Positions 1-6,217 of a DNA stretch of 10,848 bases are shown here, in pieces. The stretch's first letter is position 1. Each line of letters opens with the position of its first letter. The translations under genes and the position numbers were made by a program. The DNA comes from Gammaproteobacteria bacterium. GTDB lineage: Bacteria > Pseudomonadota > Gammaproteobacteria > GCA-001735895. Below the pieces are notes generated by a model that saw only the letters and a program-made list of their open reading frames with translations, did no database searches and was not told where the DNA came from. The stretch is from the NCBI GenBank assembly GCA_029882955.1, contig JAOUJX010000109.1:1-10848 (forward strand), given 5' to 3'.

Positions 1-2
1 TA

Positions 3-758
3 AAAACGACTGAAGAGTACCAATGTATTTTTGTCGATACACCGGGCATACACGACAGTAATCACAAGGCGATTCATCGTTATATGAACCGGGCGGCGAC
101 CAGTATGCTGGCCGATGCTGATTTGATTTGTGTCTTACTCGATGTCCGTCGCTTTAATGGTGATGACGAGAAAATACTACAGCGGGTTGCCGACCAGCGT
201 AATGTTTTGATCGTGCTCAATAAAATAGACCAGCTCAGCCGGGCCGAATGTTTGCCGGTGATGCAGAAGATTGCTGAGAAAGTACCAGACTTTGAAATTA
301 TTCCGGTATCGGCGCTCGAAAAAGATAATCTTGACCGGCTGGAGCCGCTCATAGTGAGTCGCTTGCCTGTGGCGGTACCACAATTCCCCGATGATCAGCT
401 AACGGATAAATCGATGCGGTTTATTGTCGCGGAAATAGTACGCGAAAAATTGTTTCGGGTTTTAACCCAGGAACTGCCTTATTCGATTACTGTGAGCGTC
501 GATCATTACAAAGAAGAGACCGATCTCACCCGAATTTCCGCAACAATATGGGTGGAGCGTAAATCGCAGAAGTCCATAGTGATTGGCAAGCAGGGGAGCC
601 AGCTAAAGAAAACCGGTAGTCTGGCCAGAGCCGATATCGAGAAGTTAATCGATGGCAAGGTCTATCTGCAATTATGGGTAAAGGTTCGAGAAGACTGGGC
701 CGATGACGAGCGTTCATTGGCCGCATTTGGCTATTCCAGTGCAGATCAGAATTACTGA
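3..758 (+). CDS. era: GTPase Era, C-terminal part (5' end outside window)
   Basis: Era is an essential GTPase that binds the 3' end of 16S rRNA and helps assemble the 30S subunit. The frame is open from position 3, so the gene starts upstream; 251 codons are visible, against about 300 residues in E. coli Era. The P-loop (G1) is therefore missing from view. Visible GTPase motifs are G3 DTPG (36-47), G4 NKID (219-230) and the G5-like SALE (309-320). The C-terminal KH RNA-binding domain follows, with its IGKQG loop at 582-596 and the family-typical ending around WADDERSL. The ATG at 84 is internal, because DTPG lies upstream of it in the same frame. The gene heads the era-recO-pdxJ-acpS operon, and its 3' end overlaps recO. 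The assignment is secure. Confidence 0.97.
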   Translation, partial: KTTEEYQCIFVDTPGIHDSNHKAIHRYMNRAATSMLADADLICVLLDVRRFNGDDEKILQRVADQRNVLIVLNKIDQLSRAECLPVMQKIAEKVPDFEIIPVSALEKDNLDRLEPLIVSRLPVAVPQFPDDQLTDKSMRFIVAEIVREKLFRVLTQELPYSITVSVDHYKEETDLTRISATIWVERKSQKSIVIGKQGSQLKKTGSLARADIEKLIDGKVYLQLWVKVREDWADDERSLAAFGYSSADQNY

Positions 759-1437
759 TCAGCCAGCCTATTTGATACATCGACGTGACTGGCAAAACTC
801 CAGCCTGATTCTGGATTTGATGACGTTTGACTATGGGCGCGTCAGTGTGCTGGCTAAAGGCGGTAAGTCGAGTAAATCTCGAGGCCTGTTTCAGCCATTT
901 TGCCACCTCACGGTAGGCTGGACAGGTCGACAGGAGCTCAAAACTTTAACCTCGATTGATGGCATCACTCTGCCAGTGGATGAGCGCCTGTATTTGCCGC
1001 TTTTATATGTGAATGAGTTAATAGCGGCTTTTATGCCCGCCCAGGAGTCGAGCCCGGAGCTATTTACGTTATATGATGAACTGCTAAGACAAATAGACAA
1101 TGATAATATTGAAGCACAACTTCGAGAGTTTGAGCGATCTGTCATGCAGAACCTGGGATACCTGCCTGATATGAGTATGGAAGCGGCGTATGGCGAGCCC
1201 ATTAATGCCGACGCTTACTATAGCTTTCAGGCAACGCGCGGTTTTCTACGGAGTGAAAAAGATGCGACCAATGTTGTCAGTGGCATCACGATTAAAGCCT
1301 GGAATCAGAGGCAATACGAGAACGCGGAGGTCTTGCAAATGGCTAAAACCGTGATGCGCTGCATTATCGACTTTAACTTACAGGGGAAAGTATTAAAATC
1401 CCGTGATATTTATTTACAAATTCAGAACCGGAGCTAA
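739..1437 (+). CDS. recO: DNA repair protein RecO
   Basis: RecO works with RecR and RecF to load RecA onto SSB-coated single-stranded DNA in gap repair. The product has the family layout: an N-terminal OB fold (a segment reading LIHRRDWQNSSLILDLMT, then GRVSVLAKGG and a LFQPF stretch), a middle helical part with INELI-like and LGYLPD-like segments, and the C-terminal GKVLKSRDIY motif. Two starts are possible. GTG at 739 gives 232 residues, overlaps era by 20 bases and fits the short N-terminus of known RecO proteins. ATG at 703 gives 244 residues with a 56-base overlap; a weak purine-rich GAGAAGA (688-694) precedes it, but that lies inside conserved era codons. I prefer 739 on homology. The family is certain and the start is not. 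The stop is two bases before pdxJ. Confidence 0.93.
   Translation: MQIRITDQPAYLIHRRDWQNSSLILDLMTFDYGRVSVLAKGGKSSKSRGLFQPFCHLTVGWTGRQELKTLTSIDGITLPVDERLYLPLLYVNELIAAFMPAQESSPELFTLYDELLRQIDNDNIEAQLREFERSVMQNLGYLPDMSMEAAYGEPINADAYYSFQATRGFLRSEKDATNVVSGITIKAWNQRQYENAEVLQMAKTVMRCIIDFNLQGKVLKSRDIYLQIQNRS
1430..1433 (+). promoter_or_regulatory. Shine-Dalgarno site of pdxJ
   Basis: GGAG lies six bases before the pdxJ ATG and inside the last codons of recO. It fixes the pdxJ start and implies that ribosomes finishing recO can reinitiate on pdxJ. Confidence 0.6.
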
Positions 1438-1439
1438 TT

Positions 1440-2168
1440 ATGTCGATTACATTGGGCGTTAACATCGATCATGTGGCTACATTACGCCAGGCTCGAGGGA
1501 CGCGTTATCCTGATCCAGTCTACGCGGCACAAATTGCCGAGCAATCCGGTGCCGATTCTATTACTTTACACTTGCGCGAAGATCGTCGTCATATCCAGGA
1601 ACGAGACGTGCTCTTACTGAAGCAGGTCGTACAGACCAAAATTAATCTGGAAATAGCCGTAATCGAAGAGATGCTGTCTCTTGCCGAAAAAATCAGGCCT
1701 GAAGATGTTTGTCTGGTACCGGAAAAAAGGGAAGAGTTAACCACCGAAGGCGGGCTCGATGTGGTCGGCCAGATGGCATCGGTTAAATCTGCCTGCCAGC
1801 GTCTGGCGGCAATTGGTACTCGCGTTTCGCCTTTTATCGATGCCAGTAAAGAACAGATTGACGCGGTGATTGAATGCGGCGCCCCCTGTATCGAGATTCA
1901 CACCGGTCACTACGCTGATGCTGAAAACGAGAACGAGCAGCACAGGCTGCTGGAAGAGATAAACCAGGCTGTCAGCTACGCGCATAGTAAGGGTCTACAG
2001 GTCAACGCGGGTCATGGATTGAATATTCATAACGTTAAGCCGATAGCAGCCAATCGATTAATAAGCGAACTCAATATCGGACACGCAATTATTGCCGATG
2101 CGGTATTTAATGGCCTGGCAAATTCAGTGCGTGAAATGAAACGGTTAATGATAGAAGCGCGCGCATGA
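1440..2168 (+). CDS. pdxJ: Pyridoxine 5'-phosphate synthase PdxJ
   Basis: PdxJ condenses 1-deoxy-D-xylulose 5-phosphate with 3-amino-2-oxopropyl phosphate to form pyridoxine 5'-phosphate, the last ring-forming step of the DXP-dependent vitamin B6 route in the cytoplasm. The product has 242 residues, the usual length for this TIM-barrel family. Diagnostic segments are LGVNIDHVATLRQARG at the N-terminus, HLREDRRHI (His44, matching the catalytic His45 of E. coli), NLEIAV (Glu71, matching Glu72), LVPEKREELTTEGGLDV, the IEIHTGHYA loop and NAGHGLN with the third catalytic histidine. The start is fixed by GGAG six bases upstream. Its stop overlaps the acpS start in an ATGA, the usual pdxJ-acpS coupling. 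PLP made here could also serve CysM encoded downstream, but that link is general metabolism, not a linkage signal. Confidence 0.98.
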   Translation: MSITLGVNIDHVATLRQARGTRYPDPVYAAQIAEQSGADSITLHLREDRRHIQERDVLLLKQVVQTKINLEIAVIEEMLSLAEKIRPEDVCLVPEKREELTTEGGLDVVGQMASVKSACQRLAAIGTRVSPFIDASKEQIDAVIECGAPCIEIHTGHYADAENENEQHRLLEEINQAVSYAHSKGLQVNAGHGLNIHNVKPIAANRLISELNIGHAIIADAVFNGLANSVREMKRLMIEARA

Positions 2169-2545
2169 TTTCGGGCATTGGTGTCGATATTGCCGAGACG
2201 GTGAGATTTTCAAAGTTGCATGAAAAATATGGTAATCGTTTTGCGCGTCGTTTATTGACTAATAACGAGTTTGGTCAATTCCAGCGGCGTAAGCATCCCG
2301 CTCTTTTCCTCGCTTCCCGGTTTGCAGCTAAAGAGGCTGCGGCCAAGGCGCTGGGAACCGGTTTCGACCAGGGTGTGGGATATAAGTCAATTGAAGTTAA
2401 GAACGAAAGTAACGGTAAACCATTATTATGTTTTTATGGGGTAGCGTTACAGCTGATCGAGCAGCGTCAGATATCCCGTATTTTTCTGTCACTTTCGGAT
2501 GAGAAACATTACGCGGTTGCTATGGTGATTCTGGAAGCCGATTAA
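2165..2545 (+). CDS. acpS: Holo-[acyl-carrier-protein] synthase AcpS
   Basis: AcpS transfers 4'-phosphopantetheine from coenzyme A to a serine of apo-ACP, activating ACP for fatty acid synthesis. The 126-residue product has both family signatures: GIGVDIAE, with Mg-ligand Asp8, and RFAAKEAAAKALGTG, with Mg-ligand Glu57 and a conserved lysine at 61. These correspond to Asp9 and Glu58 of E. coli AcpS. Length is normal. The ATG overlaps the pdxJ stop (ATGA) and has no strong Shine-Dalgarno of its own, so translation is probably coupled. It is the last gene of the housekeeping operon. Its TAA stop overlaps the stop codon of the convergent kinase gene, leaving no spacer between the two units. Confidence 0.97.
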   Translation: MISGIGVDIAETVRFSKLHEKYGNRFARRLLTNNEFGQFQRRKHPALFLASRFAAKEAAAKALGTGFDQGVGYKSIEVKNESNGKPLLCFYGVALQLIEQRQISRIFLSLSDEKHYAVAMVILEAD

Positions 2546-2562
2546 GCTGAAGCTTGCCGGCT
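2536..2562. terminator. Possible bidirectional hairpin over the convergent acpS/kinase stops
   Basis: AGCCG (2536-2540) pairs with CGGCT (2558-2562) and AAGC (2544-2547) pairs with GCTT (2552-2555), closing a TGAA tetraloop. A small internal loop (ATT opposite GC) separates the two stems. The structure covers both overlapping stop codons and folds the same way on either strand. It lacks a clear U-tract on both sides, so it is at best a weak intrinsic terminator or an RNA 3'-end stabiliser. It could be chance. Confidence 0.3.
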
Positions 2563-5292
2563 CAGGTCGAATTTGTGCTTTAAAATAGATTCGGTTTCAT
2601 TCTTCACGTTTTCCAGTTCGGTAATAATATCCTCGGCCAGATGGTTGATTGACTGGTCAGGCTGGTCGCTGATTAGCTCCTGAATCAATAATACCAGCTG
2701 GCGTAAATTCGGCAGACTAGCGTAACAGGTTATGCCGTGGATCTTATGAATTACACTGGAAATTTTTTCCCGGTCCGAAACTTTCAAAGCAGAGCTAAGC
2801 TGATCCTGGTGAACCGGTATTTCCTGCAGCAGGGTTTTTAACATTTGTAATAGAATAGATTCGTTGTTGGCCGAGAGAATCAGTGATTTTGCAAGATCTA
2901 TGGTTTTCAGAGTATCGATATTAGGTAGGTCTTCAATCTCAGAATGAACTTTTTCAGATGGTTCGGGTACCACACTGTCGCCACCCAGAATCGCGCGAAA
3001 TTTTTCTTCGTCAATCGGTTTGCTCAGATAATAATCGAAGCCAAGCTTGAGTAAGCGTGCCGATTCCTGCGGCAGCACATTTGCTGTGAGGGCGACAAAA
3101 GTCATATTAGCTTCGGGCTTGGCTTCGCGCATCCTTTTTAACAGTTCCGTACCGTCGATATCCGGCATCTGAATGTCGAGAACAACGAGGTCGAACGATT
3201 GTTGTTTGTAATAGGTCATGGCTTCATGGGCGTGCAAAGCTTCAGTCGGCTGGTGGCCCCAAAGCTTGATAAATTCGGCCGCGAGTTTGAGGTTTATTTG
3301 ATTGTCATCGACAATTAGTATTCTTTTACCTGGCCGGGGTTGGGACGGAGTCTTCAGTAACGGTTGTTTGAGAGTACTCCTGGTATTTCCTATGGTGAGT
3401 AATTTTCTCAAATAGACGCTAGTAGTGATGTTTGAAATAAATTCATAGCCCTGGTTTATCGATTCCGGCACCATACTGGGGTCGTAATGCATGACAATGA
3501 TTTTTACCTTTGAACTAATTATATCGTCGATTATATCGTTCAGCTGCTGCGTCATGTGTCGCAGATCAAAGACGATCAGGTCGATTGAATTCAGATTATG
3601 AATGATAGATTCTCTAATTTTCTCGGGGGGCTGATTTGGCCCGATCAAGGCGCCTTCGGTATCGACTCCAGCACGGTCGAAAAGTGACTTGATTTCCTGG
3701 AGACAGACTTGTTTCGAAGCAAAGATTAAAGCGGTTAAGTTAATACTTTGCATCGCTTCCCGACCCGGGCCCTCCAATGGAATGGTAAAAGGCAACTTCA
3801 TGGAAAAAGTCGAGCCCTGTCCGGCAGCACTTTGCAGACTGATTTCTCCACCCATCAGGTTTACGAGATTTTTGCTTATGACTAATCCGAGGCCAGTGCC
3901 GGTATAACGACGATTGGCCGCAGTCTCTACCTGACTAAATGCAGTGAAGAGTTCCTCCTGATCATGACTGGAAATCCCGATACCGGTGTCTTCTACACTT
4001 ATTAAAACTTCTGCTTCATTATTAAATTCCTGCTCCAGCGATACATGTACAACGACCTGGCCGTGATCGGTAAATTTTATGGCATTGCCTACCAGGTTGA
4101 GCAATATCTGCTTCAGCCGCAACTTGTCGCCATATACGTAGCGTGGTGTATCACTGTAGATGATTAGTATCAGGTCAATGTTTTTGCTAATAATATTAAT
4201 AAACAGGATGTCCCGGGTTTGTTCGATTAGTTCGTAGAGGTCAAAAACTTCCTCGACGATCTGCAGTTTGCCGGACTCGAGTTTGGAAAAGTCGAGGATT
4301 TCGTTGATGATTTCGGTTAAATCATTAGCGGATTTCATAATGATATCGGCGTATCGTTTTTGCCGTGAAGATAATTCCGACTGGCCCATCAAATTAATGA
4401 ACCCTTTAATGCCATTGATTGGCGTGCGGATTTCGTGACTCATGTTGGCAAGGAATTCTGACTTAATCCGGTTCGCGTCCTGGGCTTCGTCACGAGCGAA
4501 ACCCAGTTCCCGATTCTTGGTTTCCAGGTCTGCAATGGCTTCGTTCAGTTGCAGCGTGGCTTGCTGAATACGCCCGGTCAAATGTTTCCGATTGGTTTGT
4601 AGAGACTGGGTCATGCGATTAAACCCACGTTGAACCGAGCCAATTTCGTTGGACTCGAGTGGCTCAATTAACTCGCCGAGATGCCCGGTCTCTACTCTTT
4701 TTAGGTGTTCAATGAGTTTGAAGATGGGGTTGGTGATACCGCGGCTAATAATTGTTGTAACAACCAGAGTCATGATCAATATGAAAATAAATACAATCAC
4801 TGCATCTCGCATGACCTTGACTTTGCTCTCTTCGAGCTTCTGTCTGGAAACATAGAGATTTACCCAGCCTATGGTCTGGTTTTGCGAAATGTCATCGTGG
4901 TCAGGTGAGAATACATCGGATACGATGATACTTTCTGATCTAATGGGTTGGTGAAACTGATAATAGTCACTTAATTGACTCGTTTCATAGTCTTTAGATT
5001 CGGACTGGACGATAAGCTCGCCTTCAACATTATAAACCGCGGCAAGGACGATATCATTGGTATCCACGGTTTGATCGAGCAAGTACTGGATTTGCCTGTC
5101 GTCACCCGAATATAAGCTATATTCTGAGGCACCGGCAATTTGTTTTGAAATGATCAATCCACCATCCTGTAACATTTTTTCTGCCTGGCTAATGGTGGTG
5201 TTGATGTGATAATAAGTAAAAAACACATCAATAATAATGGCAGGAATGAAGGTAATTAACAGAATTTGATACTTGATACCAAGCCGGTTCAT
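2542..5292 (-). CDS. barA: BarA/GacS-type hybrid sensor histidine kinase
   Basis: The product is a 916-residue inner-membrane tripartite kinase; E. coli BarA (918) and Pseudomonas GacS (about 917) are nearly the same size. Domains in order are: membrane helix about 9-30; periplasmic sensor about 31-162, resembling the small Cache-like sensor of BarA; membrane helix about 163-184; HAMP about 185-235; coiled coil about 236-275; HisKA with SHEIRTP (phospho-acceptor His286); HATPase with Asn403, DTGIGI (Asp435-) and TGTGLGL (464-470); a degenerate receiver about 518-635; a true receiver (Asp662/Asp663, phospho-Asp706, Lys758); and a C-terminal HPt with HKIHG (His852), followed by a BarA-like CYASLPNLR segment. 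BarA/GacS normally phosphorylates UvrY/GacA, which drives CsrA-sequestering small RNAs; no such partner lies in the window. The ATG overlaps the stop of the upstream binding-protein gene (ATGA), so translation is probably coupled. Orthology is inferred from architecture, HPt sequence and position near acpS, cysM and rlmD. The gene symbol is less sure than the family. Confidence 0.88.
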   Translation of the reverse strand: MNRLGIKYQILLITFIPAIIIDVFFTYYHINTTISQAEKMLQDGGLIISKQIAGASEYSLYSGDDRQIQYLLDQTVDTNDIVLAAVYNVEGELIVQSESKDYETSQLSDYYQFHQPIRSESIIVSDVFSPDHDDISQNQTIGWVNLYVSRQKLEESKVKVMRDAVIVFIFILIMTLVVTTIISRGITNPIFKLIEHLKRVETGHLGELIEPLESNEIGSVQRGFNRMTQSLQTNRKHLTGRIQQATLQLNEAIADLETKNRELGFARDEAQDANRIKSEFLANMSHEIRTPINGIKGFINLMGQSELSSRQKRYADIIMKSANDLTEIINEILDFSKLESGKLQIVEEVFDLYELIEQTRDILFINIISKNIDLILIIYSDTPRYVYGDKLRLKQILLNLVGNAIKFTDHGQVVVHVSLEQEFNNEAEVLISVEDTGIGISSHDQEELFTAFSQVETAANRRYTGTGLGLVISKNLVNLMGGEISLQSAAGQGSTFSMKLPFTIPLEGPGREAMQSINLTALIFASKQVCLQEIKSLFDRAGVDTEGALIGPNQPPEKIRESIIHNLNSIDLIVFDLRHMTQQLNDIIDDIISSKVKIIVMHYDPSMVPESINQGYEFISNITTSVYLRKLLTIGNTRSTLKQPLLKTPSQPRPGKRILIVDDNQINLKLAAEFIKLWGHQPTEALHAHEAMTYYKQQSFDLVVLDIQMPDIDGTELLKRMREAKPEANMTFVALTANVLPQESARLLKLGFDYYLSKPIDEEKFRAILGGDSVVPEPSEKVHSEIEDLPNIDTLKTIDLAKSLILSANNESILLQMLKTLLQEIPVHQDQLSSALKVSDREKISSVIHKIHGITCYASLPNLRQLVLLIQELISDQPDQSINHLAEDIITELENVKNETESILKHKFDLSRQASA

Positions 5293-6200
5293 TGTTGGAT
5301 CTCGGTCAGGCGCTGCCGGATATCTGCTTCTTCGGGCAGTTTAAATCCCTGGGAGCGGGCAACCCGACGATTTATTTTTATCGAGTAATAACGGGCATAG
5401 TGAAGTATCTGCCCCGCGGTTGGAGGTTTGATTAAGCTATCAGAGAGTAATTCGCTGAGCTGTCGGCCTATATCTTCCGGGGAAGAATATATCGAGGCCA
5501 GAGCGCCCGATTTTACATGAGCCGGGGAGTAGCTGAGAATCGGAATACGAACCCGATAAGCGGTTAACAATATACCTTTTAGTGTATCCCGATTGTACAG
5601 GCGCTGATTGGGCAACATGATCAGGGCATCGTTTTGATTCTTTAATTGTCGAATCCTGGGTAGTAAACCGGCGCTACTGTAAGTCTGGTACTGAGACAGG
5701 TTTAGATTAAGTCGCTTGAGAATATTTTTTTGTTGCTGGCTAAGCTTTAATTGTTTGCTGTTAATAATGCCGGGGGTCATTGATCCGGTTAGAAAATGAC
5801 CGAATGCCAGGTACCGTTCCAGCGGTTGATCGAGCAATATAGCGAGATGATTTGTTCCCGCTGGTGCAATGCTTTTTACCTGTTCGTGGGTAGCATAAGT
5901 ACTGATAACAAGTTGATCGGGAAATAAATTAATAACCTTATTGGTGGCACCAAGACCAAGCGTGATAAAAATATTATCTTTATAGGTCGATTTTAATTCA
6001 GAGTTCAACTCATCTGAGTCCATAATTTTGAAATTGATGCCCTTAGATAATGCGGTCAGTTTATTGATTGTCTGGTGGAAGTAGATATTAGAGCCGCTTT
6101 TAACAACGATAATATCCTTAGCGCTGTTTGTGAGCGCAATTGAGCTACAGGGCCAGGCCTGTAAGAACAATAACCAAAATATCAATAATCCTTTTTTCAT
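5289..6200 (-). CDS. Secreted ABC-type solute-binding-like protein (COG2984/TrpX-like), orphan
   Basis: The 303-residue product starts with a signal peptide (MKKGLLIFWLLFLQAW, cleavage probably near residue 22), so it should be periplasmic. Its C-terminal half looks like the uncharacterised ABC substrate-binding family COG2984/PF04392. A segment at 219-250 contains IPILSY, SGALASIYSS and EDIGRQLSELL, and is followed by YYSIKINRRVA and GFKLPEEADI (271-294). The N-terminal half is more diverged. No permease or ATPase gene adjoins it; instead it sits between a TonB-dependent receptor gene (17-base gap upstream) and the hybrid kinase gene (4-base overlap downstream). That context suggests a sensory partner of the kinase rather than a transport component, which is inference. 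GGAG lies only two bases before the ATG, an unusually short spacing, but there is no better in-frame start. Part of the gene is AT-rich (about 35% GC, 5881-6120). The ligand cannot be predicted. Confidence 0.8.
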   Translation of the reverse strand: MKKGLLIFWLLFLQAWPCSSIALTNSAKDIIVVKSGSNIYFHQTINKLTALSKGINFKIMDSDELNSELKSTYKDNIFITLGLGATNKVINLFPDQLVISTYATHEQVKSIAPAGTNHLAILLDQPLERYLAFGHFLTGSMTPGIINSKQLKLSQQQKNILKRLNLNLSQYQTYSSAGLLPRIRQLKNQNDALIMLPNQRLYNRDTLKGILLTAYRVRIPILSYSPAHVKSGALASIYSSPEDIGRQLSELLSDSLIKPPTAGQILHYARYYSIKINRRVARSQGFKLPEEADIRQRLTEIQQ

Positions 6201-6217
6201 TTCTCCATTGCGCGGTT

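Noticed and set aside
526..906. Minus-strand open frame of 126 codons across the era/recO junction
   Set aside because: It lies antisense to two well-recognised genes, has no family features and has no ribosome site that I can see.
2542..5292. Frameshift or domain loss in the large kinase gene
   Set aside because: All expected domains are present in order with intact His286, Asn403, Asp706 and His852, and the length matches BarA/GacS.
6126..6200. Lipoprotein signal in the binding-like protein (Cys18)
   Set aside because: The residues before the cysteine (AWP) do not fit a lipobox, which needs small residues at -1 and usually Leu at -3. A soluble periplasmic protein is more likely.
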